Shown: positions 1-12,590, counted from the stretch's first letter. The stretch is DNA of 64,000 nucleotides from Sipunculus nudus (GCA_026874595.1 CM049312.1:25537956-25601955); one strand, 5' to 3'. Numbers and translations: made by a program. Notes: a model not told the origin generated them from the sequence alone.

Positions 1-65
1 CCAATAATTTGAGTGAATTTGAGTTAAAGCCCAAATTTAACAACATAGGTTAACACTATCATTAG

Positions 66-131
66 CTGTTTGTTCTCGGGCTCGCCGGGAAACGTTCCGC
101 CCGCCCCGTTGGCCTCCGTGCTGATAGTTAA
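66..131 (+). CDS. possible terminal coding exon of an upstream gene
   Basis: A short GC-rich stretch in AT-rich surroundings follows an AG (64-65) and reads LFVLGLAGKRSARPVGLRAD, then S and TAA at 129-131. An AATAAA at 238-243 lies about 107 bases downstream, as expected for a 3' UTR. No upstream exon is in the window, and a second frame stays open to 270, so the frame is uncertain. I recognise no family. It could equally be a chance open stretch. Confidence 0.25.
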   Translation: MFVLGLAGKRSARPVGLRADS

Positions 132-237
132 GTGTATTCAACGTCAACATTGTAAAAGTAGGCGTTTATTCTATATTTCATCATTCTGTCTTTCACGTAG
201 TCACTATTTAATCTTTGTAATCCCGGTGCACCTCTGC

Positions 238-243
238 AATAAA
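238..243 (+). terminator. candidate poly(A) signal AATAAA
   Basis: A canonical AATAAA hexamer lies about 107 bases after the TAA of the possible terminal exon at 66-131. It is the main support for reading that stretch as a gene end. Confidence 0.25.
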
Positions 244-270
244 CTTGTATTAAAGCTATATGTATTATAA

Positions 271-1688
271 AGTCCTCTGTCATAAATGTCATGTAAAAAG
301 GTTTTTAAATGATCAGGTATTCAAGGAATGTTGTGCAGTTTGTTCGCGACTTATTTGAATGACAGATATTGTACGTAGAACAATTAAAAGGAAATGATTG
401 ATACATTAGCACTATTATGCCGACTCTGAAAGTCGGGTGTTTCTATATGCATACACGCATGCAGTTCCACCGAAGCGAAAGATATAAATTTCTATGGCTA
501 CCATCCTCTCTGTGGCTTAATTGTTCTATTTTCAATAGTTTATGAAACATTGTGCAATTTTGTCAACGACAGCGCCACAATAAAAACAAATATCTCTTAA
601 GAAAAACCAGCACATGTTCTTTACAAGCTATCCCTTACGTCAGTGGTTGTGGCAACGAGCACTGGATAGCACTGATTTTGTTTATGTCTTATATATCAGT
701 GACAAAAATACATAAAAAAGTATCCTTGATGTAAAATATATGCATAGAAATTATCTGCGATAAAAAAAAAATACCCATGTGACTTAAATATCCGTAAATG
801 AAGATTGACCTCTTTTTCTGATATAATATAAAGAGAACAAGTCAAAGGAGTACCGAACCCCCCCCCCCCCCCCCATCCTAATGAAGACTCCAACTTAAAA
901 TCTCCAGACAGCACCCTATCCCAGCTTTCTGCCAGACAGGACAAAGTTTACTCTCACAGAATTTCTTTAATAAATGCAAAATGATATTTGTTCACTTTTC
1001 TGTACTCTATTATTCATAATTTACATTAGATTGAATCATTCGAAAACATGGGTTAAAACTGTTGACTATTCATTGACACATGCGATATTCTATTTTTATA
1101 AGATACATAAATTTTAATAAAGGTTGTTGAGGAAACTATCATGAAACAGTTTCAGTATCTGAACTGCCAAAGCAAAATCCCGAAATCTTGGTGGCAAATA
1201 ATATATAAAAAAATATAAACTTCCTAACATGTATGTCCTTGACATACGGTCTGTCTGAATGCCTTATCAAACAGAAAACCAGTTTTTTTTCCTCAAAGTA
1301 CGTTAAATGCTTCGTCAACCCTTAACCAAGTTGAGCTCCCATTGATGAACCTGGTACATCCTTCAATATTATTGTTAGTAAGTTTCAAATATTTATAAAC
1401 ATGAAAAAACGGGTCATTTTCATATCAAAGTTAATTACTTTCATGTTCAACCTGGGAAATTATTTCTGAATTTGTCTTGAATTAACAAAGAAACGGAAGA
1501 TAATAAATTATGCATTTTACCTAGTTAAATGATTATGAACTATATTTGTATGCAGTTAATGACACATTCATTTACTTATGCTGTGATAACTTTTCTCTTG
1601 TTTCAAATATTAAAACTTTCCAAGAAAATCAAAGTTCTAGGATACATTTTAAATTTTACTCAATTTCAATCTTGAAAGTCAGATATAT

Positions 1689-1728
<40 letters not shown>

Positions 1729-3446
1729 TATAAATCCTAAAATTATTTATGTGTGTGTGCGTCAATTGCCAATCGGCAACACCAAGGTGCCATTCACCTT
1801 CTCTAAATAATGTTACGCCCCGAGAGAGAGAGAGAGATAGTATGTGTGTGTGTGTTTGTACTATGACACTTAAATCAACTGACATTACAGGTTAAGGATT
1901 TGGGTTTAAGGATACCATTTAGCATGATATATTACATTGCCCGCTAAAAAATTACCAAGATAGGTTTTCGTTTAATTTGGTTCAACCCGCCATCGTCAGA
2001 TGACGCTGCTTTCTACATCCTGTCAGAAAAGCCACAGTTCTATATGAATACAATAAACAACCCCATATCTGAATGATACACATTACATTAACATACAATG
2101 TAAACACGAAAGCACCCACAGGAACATTAAAATAGCAGTAAACTTCCCTGTACAGTATATGTATATGCTTGGTCGGTGTTGTGCTTACTGCAAGCGGATG
2201 TTTTAATCACGTGACTATTCTGTTGTTTAATCACGTGGCTAACCTGCCGTTTAAACGTCACAATGTGAGACTTATGTACCCACCCGCACCACAGCTGTTA
2301 TGATACCCCCTTCAGCACCCTGGCTGGAATATGACGCTTTCGTAAATGATATCTTTCAGTAACGATCAGAACCCTATGGAATAACTGTAAAATGATGAGA
2401 CATGTAGATTTACTGGGCGTTTTTACTAGAGACTATTGTTGTTCAGCTAGTGATACAAAACATACATTACAGGCCCTGGGATCATGTTGCAATCTGCATA
2501 TAATCGATATACTTTTGTTGACGAGAATCGTTCAAACCAAGAATAATCTCAGTTGGGCATGGATGATGTGATGAATGACGAGATTGATATCGACAAGATT
2601 ATATGAAACACTGCACTGGATTTAATCGTCTTTAATATTTTTTTTTGGTTCTGTTGAGCAGCTGCTGAATAACAGCTGCCCATAATACAAATGAATGGAG
2701 CGGCCTGCACCTGAGGACAACGGAGTCACCAAATAACACAATGATTATTCATAATTTCAATTAAAAAATTGGTGGTGACCAAGATTGCCTAGAAAGTAAT
2801 TGATATTTTCATTGGTGTTACTCTAAACTTTCATAAAGTTGCTTTGACAAACGTCCACAAAGTTCCGTTCAAAATCTTTTGCAGAATGTTGCTAAAAACA
2901 AACAAATCAAGAAAGGAAAGCATAACTCCCCCCCCCCCCCCTATAGAGGTGTAACAATAAAATAGACACTCTAAACTTTCTCGGTCGCCTCTATGGCACT
3001 CAAAAAACAGGCGTGGTGTAGGAACACATTTTTAGTGAAAGAAAGACCATTAAGTAGCTAAGTGAAAAGAGGTTGACCATTCTTCACTCCATGTGACAGA
3101 AATCACTGCAAGGTCGGCAATAAAATAAATATATTATTACATGTCATTTATAGCACTTTGTTGAGCAAGAAAAAAACTGCAGTTGATTTAGGTCAATATT
3201 TAAGTGACGTCATTGAGTTAAGAAATTTTTGATTACATCCCTTTTCCAAGGAAGGATTCCCATTGTACAAGAATAAAAATACATATGAGGAAGCAAAATA
3301 CAAGATTCAACCACCGATACAGACTTGATCGAAAGAGATAATTTTGTCACAAAAAATATCTCTCTCACTACTAAGTGTGAGTTGGTGAAATGCCAATGAT
3401 CGCTTTATCCGCCATGTTGTTCTATATGTAGTTTACACCATGAACT
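271..3446. other. intergenic, no gene seen
   Basis: AT-rich DNA with many stops in all frames. It contains a poly-C run at 858-874, a (TA)n tract at 1694-1732 and a poly-C run at 2928-2941. The promoter and any 5' UTR exon of the receptor gene that starts at 3447 should lie here, but I could not place a TATA box or initiator. Confidence 0.5.
1694..1732. repeat. (TA)n microsatellite
   Basis: A TA run upstream of the receptor gene, followed by a GAGA run near 1819-1837 and a short GTGTGT tract near 1844. Confidence 0.9.
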
Positions 3447-3504
3447 ATGACGGGTTTCTGTTTGAGATGTTTACTTTTGGTTGCAATTATCTGGATAGAA
3501 GACG
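3447..3504 (+). CDS. receptor exon 1: signal peptide
   Basis: Encodes MTGFCLRCLLLVAIIWIED and the first base of the next codon, followed by a consensus donor GTGAGT (phase 1). The hydrophobic core LLLVAIIWI fits a cleavable signal peptide. The next exon starts in the matching phase. Confidence 0.8.
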
Positions 3505-6500
3505 GTGAGTACAGTTCACACATATTTGGGGTTTAGTTTTCAATGTCCTTTAAAAGTTTTTTTTCTAGGATACTAACTGAAAATGTAAGTTTTAAGTTGC
3601 ACCTCTTCCCTCGCACGCTCATTTAGGTGAATGATACTTGTACTTTTCGTCATTTTTCTGATTTACCAGAAATAGGGAATTTGATACGCGGGTGGGGGGT
3701 TGGGGCTGTAGGGGAGGGGCTTTTCCCCTCACATATTATAGAAACATTTCGAAAATTTAAATTGTAATGACGCAATCTTGGGTAGGTTAAAATGAATAAT
3801 GATGAAAAATCTAGCTTTTTGAGTACTATTTTCTATTTTTCAAAGAATTAGGTCGAAAAATTAGACCTGAGAACCCCACACCCCGATTTTATTGCATAAG
3901 GGTAGTACACAAAAAATATGAAACCTTCGATGATAGTTTAAAGTATCGATAGGTCTTAATGGTTTGACTCAGAGGGCAATCGTTAAATTATGTTGCTTTG
4001 GAGTAATAAATTTCTTAATTAACTACGTAAACCCTACCATTCAAGACACATCAACATCCTTTAAATACTTTCACATATACGAAACCTGATGTGTTTTTTT
4101 CAGACTGTTTCAAGAAGCAGAAAAAGTTATCAGTAGCAAAAAATAAAAAAATAAAAATTCAGCAGCTGTTTCTCTATTTTAATTTTATTTGGATTTCAGA
4201 CAAAAATAATAAAATCAAAAGTACAGGATAATTTAACATCTTTAATGGTAATGTTATTCAAAATATTATTGAAGGGGTCATTCATGTAACCTTGCGACCG
4301 GAAATTTATTGTACACATTTAAAAATGGTATATTTATGCTTCATTATAAAACATGACGCTACTTATCACCACATCGTTCACTTAGGAACGCTGGGCTCCT
4401 GTCCAAAAGAGGAACAGATCCTCGCAGATGAGAACGGAATTTTCGAGTCATCTGGATTTACTGCCTCTGAACAGTCTATGGGGAATGTTACGGGATATTC
4501 AAATGATGAAATCTGCCTTTGGGGGATAAATGTTCCAGCAGGAAAGGTAAAATATTGAATCTTACATTATAAAATATAAGAAATCAATTTGTAGGCCTAT
4601 ACCCAAGCACAGACACCAAACATGAAGCACGGATAAATGTACCAAATGTCTGCACATGCACATGTTGACTAGACTTACATGAAACAAAACAAAAGGATAA
4701 AGCAAACTGCATGATGGTTTAGGCCATATATAAAATCTTTCTATATACTTAGTCTTTATATTTAAAACAGTATTAATTAAACAACAGGATAAAGCAAACT
4801 GCATGGCGGTTTACGGTCATGTACAAAATCTTTCTTATAAAAGTATTAAAATCATTGAAACGTATTCTGTTAATCTAACAATTCACCCACGAAAGAGTAT
4901 TTTTTATATGTAGTGAAGACAGCTCGACTTACATATGTTCTTTCGAACTCTTTTGTGTAGCATATTGTATCATCATTTTGCTAGTCAACCTTAGTCCTCC
5001 ACTCTACCTGTAGTACCTGAGGCTTACAGTGGTCCACTTCACCACGGAGGAATGTTGTGATAAGCTGACGATCAGTACTAATAATAGTAAGGTGTTGGAA
5101 ACCTTGCGAGGTCAGATCCAGGGTGGTCAGAGGTACAACTTAAACAGGACATCATCCCCTTACATACGGCTCACCTTCACGTCAGATAAGAACGAGGCTT
5201 TGCAAGGATTCAGGATCAAATATGGCTTACATGGTCAGTACAACGTCTGACTGATACTGCATTGTGTGATAATACCTTGAAAGTCGATGGTCACCCAATG
5301 TTGTTACATGACGTGGGGTCATTTGAGCATATTTAATATGATTGATTGATTGATACTTTTTTTCCTCCGAATTCGAAGGCAATCAATTTAAAAGAGAAAA
5401 GGAATGAAACATAAAACGTAATAAGAAACATGAACTTTTCACAACATAGCAATATGTCCTGTTAATTACTCAAAACTGATGCAAGGTTAGTTAAATGATG
5501 GTATTAAAACATCTATGATACCGGTGGTAGTTGATCAAGGACATAATATTACATTGGCCAAACATAGCACCATTGTGCAAAAGCATATTTTAATTCCTTA
5601 TGTACAGTTGAACCTTCTGACCATCTGTCTAATAATACCACCCGGTTTATTAAGACCACCCTTGAGTAAATCCCATGCATCCACACTGGTTATAAATGAC
5701 CTATCTAATGAACCCGCATGTAAATAAAGACCAGTTATGGAAAGTCCCATGGCAGGTCTTATTACACAGGTTTCACTTGCAATTATTTTTTGTGTGAATA
5801 ATTTCTGTCATTTATAAGACTTAATGGTTGATCGAGTGGGCAGTAGATAACATTTAAAAGTTAGATACCTGTCGGAAGTCGCAAGCATTCATACTTTTTA
5901 CGTTAATACATGTAATATATTACAACAAGCAAATCAACATCATAGAATGGACGGTAAAGACCCGCTTAGTTTTACCATTAAACGTAACATATTTATTCTC
6001 ATATCTGAAAATGAAAACATTTAAAAATTCGAAAGTTCGCCTGAAGAACGGACGATGTTTAGAATATGTAAAAATAGGAAACCACGAACATACACCAAAA
6101 GCAATGTGATAAAAGGGTCTTGTCTGTTAACTTGGTTACAATTATGAATAACATGACGGCTTCTGCCTTTCGAGGTTCATCTGCCCTTCAGTTCTGCATT
6201 GATAGATTGATTGTTAATAAACAGATATCACAAATAAGCTGGAAGAGGACAAAGCGCGTACCACAATTAAATAAGCATATAAAACTGTAGAATCATGTCC
6301 TTGCATTGTATACCGTCATTTCTGTGTTCTCCCTGTGGTAGTTCCATAAGTTTCCTTGATCTCAGTCCAACTTTAATGTTTCATTTGTTAATGTAGACTG
6401 CCCGTGTGGTACATACGGAATTGGCTGTGTTACTAATTGTGAAAAGGGATGTGACAGTACTTGTGACAAAGCAACGGGAAGTTGCACTTGTCGTCCTGGA

Positions 6501-9500
6501 TATAATGGCACCAGGTGTCAGAGAGGTACGATTATTATATAGTTATTCTTACATAGTCACTATTATGTAGAAACGATTGTTTATTCCATTATCAATACTT
6601 ACATGCACGACTTTATACATGATTTCTTTATAAAATTAAATCACAGCATTACAGCAAACTAACAAAGCCAGATAAACCATGACCAACGAAAATGACTTTA
6701 ATGAATAAGGTCACATAAATTGTTGATTTTTTTTTCTCGCACCTTTTCAGGAATAAGTGCGGGAGGGGAAATGTATCTTTTTTTCACTTTTAAGATATTT
6801 TGATATTTTTTTATAAATTTTTGCCCCTTTTTATGAGATATTTGCCAAAAGGGTCCAGATGTTAAGTAAACATAATTATAATATAAGGATTGTTTAGGCA
6901 ACAAGGTAAAAACACGTTATTTATTGCTGTTAAGCTTAAGGAACCAACCTTTATGTGGCCTAAAACTTAAGAGGCTCATTTAGTCAAATTAAATCCATAT
7001 ACAATATATTAGGGGCTTATCAAATTATCTATATTGTAAACTGATTTGTAATCCTTTATATAGCTCGTATGGGGCAGTATGTCTATGGATTTGCGATCTG
7101 TTTATAGAATCTCAGGCGGGATGCAGGGCCGAAAAAGTAAGGGTTAGCATTTGTTTCTCAGGGGGTTCGCGACTTCACTTGATTTTTTGTGGTACATTTA
7201 CTTTGAAAATATGTGATTTGTCTGTAGCTTAACATTCGATTTGTGGGCAAGAACTGAAGAGTTTTATTTACAGTTTAGCTGGCGATAATGTAATGCATTA
7301 ACTATGAAGATTTGTGATTTGTTTATAGTTTGCCAGGCGGGGTTGTATGGCAGAAACTGTAGGAACCAGTGTCCGATAACTTGTGCTGGTACCCTATCTT
7401 GTTCTTCTATTGACGGGAATTGTAGCAGCGGATGTCAGCCCGGATATTTGGGAATGTATTGCCAAATTGGTGAGTTTATGCTCACGCACACAAAGGCTTA
7501 TGTATTTATATATTATATTAAAACATACCACATAAACTAATGTTTTGAACAATTAAGGGATGTAGAATTCTTAAAGATAATGAAAATGGGTCACATTTTG
7601 TATCGATCACAAATACCGTTCAAAGATCTGGAATAAATGTCTATATTTTCTAGGAAAACTGAAAAAAATCAGACAGCAGTTATTTGAATAGAACAGAAGA
7701 AAAGAATAATACTTTGTTGTCCAGTGCATATAGATACATTTGGAATCTTTTGGTGGGAGAGCTCTAAAATATCTTTGTTCACTACATCTAAAAGTACATC
7801 GTCAATCATCATTTTTCATACATGACATATACACTAGTACCTAGTTACATAAAATACCTAGTACACCAATGCACTTATAAGCACCTATTCACACCTATGT
7901 AAACATTGCACAAATGTTGTAGATTATTATATATGTCACATAATTGCCCGGTGACAAGTTCCATATCATATGTTTCGATTTCATCCTACAGATTAATATT
8001 AGTGTAGATTTGACACATGGTTAGATAGTTTGATTCCTTCACATACAAATGCATTCTTAAAGCGATTTGTTCTAATTACTGACATAGCTAAATTTTTTCC
8101 TGATCGCCTGAATTTAAAATTTTCCATACAAAGGTTGAAAATTCATTTTGTATGATCTTGTTTACCATTTTTCAGCGTGTAAGTATCATATAAATCATAA
8201 TTCACATATGAATAGAATTATCAATGACTCATCAAGTCGGAAGCTTAGAACCCACATATATGATTCAAGGTCAAGGTCCTCCTGTTTTGTACATATCTGT
8301 GACGTGGAGCCTGAGCAATTCAGAGGAAGTTAATGTGATAACTCATTAAAATATTAAGATTACAGAGTGAAAACAGGTTTGGAGTGCAGTAAACCCAACA
8401 TAACTACGCACGACAAATCGGGTTCGAAAACCGGTTGGTTAGCATTTTTTGCTATAAAATACACTGAGTCGTTTGATCTGCTTCACACCACTTGGCCGTT
8501 GCCACCTAAGTATTTATAAGATACACATAAAGACCACATTTTGTCATAATCCTCGGTAATACTCAGTAAAGGCGACCCAAGCACATTTTTACTCATTTTT
8601 TTTCATAACCCACAACCATGATGATGATGAAAGAGTTAATGAAAGATAAGACTTAAAAAATATAACACTTGTCATAATTCTAGCTTTTACAAGCTAATGT
8701 GACAATAATAATAAAGCCAAAGAAAAATGGAATCAACCCTTGAAAAAATCACACAGGTCAGTTGGCCTCGTTTAGGCCTATATGCGTATAGCATCTTTCC
8801 ATAATCCTTCCAGGTGTAGCTGTCTGTATAAGAGACTAACCATCGTGTAACCCTTTCGTGGTTAGGCCGTGTAGTTTCCGATAGATGGCGCTTTATTTGC
8901 CCTTTCGCGTAAAAATGCCACGTGTCTCATGATTTATGGTAAAATATGGGAAATGACGTCAGGACACATTTTTGATCTTTCCATATAGTTCAAGATACGG
9001 AGAATATCCGAGGCGTGGCCGCAGATGGGTTCCAATGTCGAATGGTACCACCGTCAATTATAATAAACAATAATTTTTTTTTTCAATATTTCAGAATGCC
9101 CTGCTGGGTCGTATGGATTGAACTGTAAATCAGCATGCGGCCGGGGATGTGAGGGCAAGTGTAACGCAACAACAGGGCACTGCCAGTGTCTCCCAGGGTT
9201 CAAAGGCCACTCATGCGGTAAACGTTTAGAAATGATTTACATGAGCATGATCAGCATAATGGTAGTATGTAACTTTTTAGTCATGAAATCAATTATTACT
9301 ATTTTTCTGAATAAGAAATGAATGGCTGCAACGATAATACTACAGAAACTTGAATACTGGAAATTTCCAGGGTGTTTTAAAATAAAAGTTTGATGGATAA
9401 GGCCCAAAAAAGATTTCAGTCATCGCGTACGTCAATGTTGACCCCTCCCCCCCCCCCCCCAACCGCCTGCCCGCCCCATCCACACCCCGACACCCATCAA

Positions 9501-11225
9501 CCTCACAAATGTTTATTTTATTTTCAACAGAAATTTAGCTATTTTGAGTCCCACCGCTCAGACATTTCTTTTAATAAAAATAATAAAAGTGTATATTTTA
9601 ATCATTTTTAGTTTGTATGGCGTGATTTTACATGTTTCGCAAAACAGCTGTGTAATTTTCATATTGTCCATGACCATATTAAAGTTTTATCGACAAATTA
9701 ATAATAAAAAAGGTTACATCGTCTTCTCACATTGAATTGATTTATTTTTTTATTTGAGAATGCATCATCCTTTTTTGGCATAAATATAATGTATTTCTTT
9801 ATTGCTGGGGTAGAGAGTCAGGACTACTGGCGATTGGATTAGAACATCTTCGATTAGATTCGCTTAAGATAAATTGCTTGTTTATATTAACTTCGTAAGA
9901 TTACCATTAACCTAAGGCAAAAAAATCACTATTTTAATTAGAAAATTAAAATTTATGAGGATTCAATGAACATTTATTGAATTATCATAATGTACTATAA
10001 ATGTAAGGAGTGTCACAATTTTTCTAAAGACTAAAATTAACACGAGTTGAAATCAATATTTGAACATCATCGCTTACATTATTACTGGACCTTGAACCAT
10101 CAATAACGCTACAAGCTAATATTCCAGTTTTATTCATAGAAACAAATGATGATATGTGGACAAGGTTTATTGATTTTTAAGAGGTCATGTGATGTTATTT
10201 ATTTATAAATTATACAACCATATAACCCATGCATTTTTTTCTTCCGTTTTCCCCATCTTAAAGATAACTGGGAAAACTTGGAGAAATTGTATTTCAGGAT
10301 CATGTGTGGTTTAGGGGCAATCTTAGCGGTCTTCTCGGTGCTACTCGTTTTGCTTGTGTTCAGGACCAAGTAAGTATATACCCATGTGTAGAATTATATA
10401 ATATATATATATACATTTTGCCTGTTAGATATACCTGGTCGGACTTATTTTACTTTACAAGATGTGTCTTTAGATAACTTGATACGTCCCCTAGTCGATA
10501 TGGAAAGATGAAGCATTATTAGAATTAACGAAGGCGATTCCTTCCCGAGGGTTTTTTTTTCAGTTTGCATATAATCCAAAGTTAGCACATGCATAGCATA
10601 AACACAGTACAAAATGTAGATTGTGAGATGGCACACAAGTATTTATGCACACCCAGTTTGGAAAAAAAATATAATATAGAATAATATATACTTGTATGTA
10701 TATGTGTGTTATCTGACTTCATTTCCCAGGATACCCTGTGAGAGACCACAGCTCAGTTTGCGGCCAAGACCTCTGCCACCTCCACCAGCTATTACATGTA
10801 AGGGATGTTTTTTATACCACACTTTCATAATTGTTAAATGTGATCCATATTTATGTTTAATATTTCTTTGGGTCGTTAACGCTTTTATATTAACATTTTC
10901 TGACTGCATTTGGAATACCATGTTCCAGACACTGTATGCTGCAAATATTTATAAATTCATTACTTGTCAAGTAAATCATAATCTCTTAAACTGAAATTCA
11001 TTAACAAGCTGATAATAAGCTGATTCGAGTATACCAAAATTTGTAGATCTGGAATTGATCTCTCCTCAGAGTGTAGATAGAACAAATGGAGACCCTGCAA
11101 CATCCCGTACCGATGAAGCCTCAACGGGCGTTGTCTGCGTATCTCGCGGAAATCACGAGGAACGAATCTATGAAGATCTCGACAAATTTCAACCTAGTAC
11201 TTCCGAATCTGAGTTGTATATATAA
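3447..11225 (+). CDS. CUB/EGF-like type I membrane receptor with YxxL tail (9 coding exons)
   Basis: Coding exons: 3447-3504, 4386-4546, 5014-5233, 6397-6525, 7329-7469, 9095-9217, 10264-10369, 10730-10797, 11047-11225. All junctions are GT/AG, phases match at every join, and the sum is 1185 bp (394 residues plus TAA). The protein has a signal peptide (1 to about 19), a CUB domain (about 24-146), three 8-cysteine EGF-like repeats (about 147-189, 190-236, 237-277), a membrane helix (about 290-310) and a cytoplasmic tail. The tail holds RPRPLPPPP (324-332, fits RxxPxxP), YLEL (336-339), YEDL (377-380) and a final YI. The EGF repeats resemble those of MEGF10/Draper and scavenger receptor F proteins. 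A cell-surface binding or phagocytic role with SH2/SH3 signalling is inference. ATG 3447 is preferred over ATG 3440, whose frame stops at once. N-glycosylation sequons are present in the ectodomain. A possible poly(A) signal (ATTAAA) is at 11431. Confidence 0.88.
4386..5233 (+). CDS. receptor exons 2-3: CUB domain
   Basis: Exons 4386-4546 and 5014-5233 join in phase 0 and together make one CUB domain. Landmarks are the first Cys (SCPKEEQ), EICLWGINVPAGK, YLRLTVVHF, EECCDKLTI, YIRLTFTSDKNEALQGF and RIKY. This pattern matches the beta strands and the conserved GF..Y end of CUB domains. The usual fourth cysteine (in L.G..CG) is absent; the region reads LRGQIQGG. The third cysteine is doubled (ECC), so the second conserved disulfide may be missing or rearranged. 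Confidence 0.82.
4690..4845. repeat. direct repeat pair in receptor intron 2
   Basis: Two similar stretches of about 55 bases, each starting AGGATAAAGCAAACTGCATG and ending in an AAAATCTTTCT-like run, lie at about 4694 and 4788. This is a small local duplication in an intron with no coding sense. Confidence 0.5.
5603..5785. mobile_element. MITE-like short element in receptor intron 3
   Basis: The left side starts TACAGTTGAACCTTC, followed by ACCA/CCACC-rich sequence. The right side ends with the approximate reverse complement (AAGTGAAACCTGTGTAATAA when read on the minus strand). It has no ORF. Similarity to pogo/Tigger-type termini is from memory. Confidence 0.3.
6397..6525 (+). CDS. receptor exon 4: EGF-like repeat 1
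   Basis: A symmetrical phase 1-1 exon of 129 bp encoding one 8-cysteine EGF-like repeat: CPCGTYGIGC, then NCEKGCDSTC, then GSCTCRPGYNGTRC. The spacing is that of MEGF/laminin-type EGF repeats. Confidence 0.85.
7329..7469 (+). CDS. receptor exon 5: EGF-like repeat 2
   Basis: A phase 1-1 exon of 141 bp encoding CQAGLYGRNCRNQC, TCAGTLSCSS, GNCSSGCQPGYLGMYC. It is slightly longer than its neighbours because of an insert between the middle cysteines. The donor is GTGAGT. Confidence 0.85.
9095..9217 (+). CDS. receptor exon 6: EGF-like repeat 3
   Basis: A phase 1-1 exon of 123 bp with CPAGSYGLNCKSAC, GCEGKCNATTGHCQC and LPGFKGHSC. The acceptor follows a T-rich tract ending TTTCAG. An NAT sequon lies within the repeat. 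Confidence 0.85.
10264..10369 (+). CDS. receptor exon 7: transmembrane helix
   Basis: Encodes a short juxtamembrane piece (DNWENLEKLYFR) and a strongly hydrophobic helix of about 21 residues (IMCGLGAILAVFSVLLVLLV) followed by FRTK as the stop-transfer end. The donor GTAAGT leaves phase 2, and the next exon supplies the final G of the Lys codon. Confidence 0.82.
10730..10797 (+). CDS. receptor exon 8: proline-rich tail segment
   Basis: Encodes IPCERPQLSLRPRPLPPPPA and IT. RPRPLPP fits the class I SH3-ligand pattern RxxPxxP. The last base joins the next exon to form the Tyr of YLEL. Confidence 0.75.
11047..11225 (+). CDS. receptor exon 9: cytoplasmic tyrosine motifs and stop
   Basis: The terminal coding exon. 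Across the junction it completes YLEL (Tyr336), and it contains an acidic ERIYEDL (Tyr377) and ends ESELYI then TAA at 11223-11225. Two YxxL motifs 41 residues apart are too far apart for a classical ITAM, so they are better described as separate hemITAM/SH2-ligand-like sites. Confidence 0.75.
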
Positions 11226-11908
11226 GAAGATATCCTAGTGATATAAACAAAAAGGAGCAGTCTGACTTGTGATATTCACCCACAGGGAAACGTCCATGAA
11301 TATTCCTTACGCCCTTCCAACCGTTACAGATTTTAACATTCCAGAGGATGTTGCCTGATTCTAATACAGCAGAACATCCCAATCTCTTTTATCAGAAATT
11401 TAAACAAGGAAGTAAGATTTAGCTACATTAATTAAAAATAATTTTAAAAATTGGGAAAACTAAATTTTCCTCAAATATCGCATATTACACCAATCATAGC
11501 TGATTTAGTGAGGGTCATTCGCCCGTGAAAAAAAAGTATGTACCTTTCGAACGTTAAGCATCAATTTATGGTCCATTTAAATCTAATACTAGTACTGTTT
11601 ATCTTAATAATCAGTTAGCAAAAGAAGTTTCTACTCGAGTAACTGTTTGTTAGCTTATGTCCGTCATTTTCCGGATTGTTACTGTAAAACTGTCATGACA
11701 ATTCAAAATAATGATGCGTTCTGTGTCACGAAAAAGCATTTTGATGTAAAATGTAAACTGTATAAACACCTGCTCACCTTATGTGTTTACGATATTCATG
11801 CACTTATATTATGATATTTTAAACCCATGTAAATATTGTATTAATTGTGGTAGTGTAATTAAAGTTCTGATATCTACCAATGAGATTTCCTTGATTCATT
11901 TTACCATA
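11226..11908. other. 3' UTR and intergenic, no gene seen
   Basis: The 3' flank of the receptor gene. A variant poly(A) signal ATTAAA lies at 11431-11436, about 206 bases after the stop. Nothing else is recognisable before the repeat that begins near 11909. Confidence 0.4.
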
Positions 11909-12590
11909 GAGAGTGAACTCCCGCATGACGACCACCCCGTTAACACGACCACCCCCCTACCACGACCACGTTTCTTGATCCAAGAATAGTCTTATAGAAA
12001 TCGTCTTATAAAAAACCTCGGTAACACGACCACCCCGCTATCGCGACCTATACGACCACCTTTTTCTGGTCCAAACCTTCAGATGAGCCCCCGAATCACG
12101 ACCACTGGCCCTCGGCGTCCGCGGCCCGTTGAGCAGATGACACGCTCATCGCACAGCTTGGACTTAGATAATAGCCCGTAATTAATTAGCCGTATCACGA
12201 GCACTGGCTCGTGGCGACCGCGGCCCGTTGAGCAGGTGACCCGCTCATCGCTAAGCTTAGACTTAGATAAATCTAAGTCCGTGATTAATTAGCCGAGCAC
12301 GTGAGAAATCCCTCTTTCATCTGCCAACCCATATTTAGGCTTGTATTATATATAATACCTGTATATTATATAAAATGCATATTCATGTTGGTTAATTATA
12401 TTTCTTTATATTTTATATTTTAAATTAAATAGGGACAAAATCTTAAAATTTATTTGCACCTTAATCAAAAATTTATCGCCTGCGTTAATATTGGCAGACT
12501 AATGTTCAAGCATCCCGCTAACACGACCACCCCGCTAACACTGTTCCCGCAAGTGGTCGCGTTAGCGTTTTTTGTTACTGTATATATATG
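11909..12590. mobile_element. non-autonomous DNA-transposon-like repeat, copy A
   Basis: Begins with repeated CGACCACCCCG / AACACGACCAC words and ends CGCTAACACGACCACCCCGC, then a tract running into TTACTGTATATATATG. The interior block 12105-12345, with GCGGCCCGTTGAGCAG, CAGCTTGGACTTAGAT and GATTAATTAGCCG, recurs at 48843-49080. The interior block itself is duplicated within the copy. The CAGTAA-like terminus beside TA repeats suggests a TA target site (Tc1/mariner-pogo type), which is inference. No transposase ORF is present. Confidence 0.6.
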
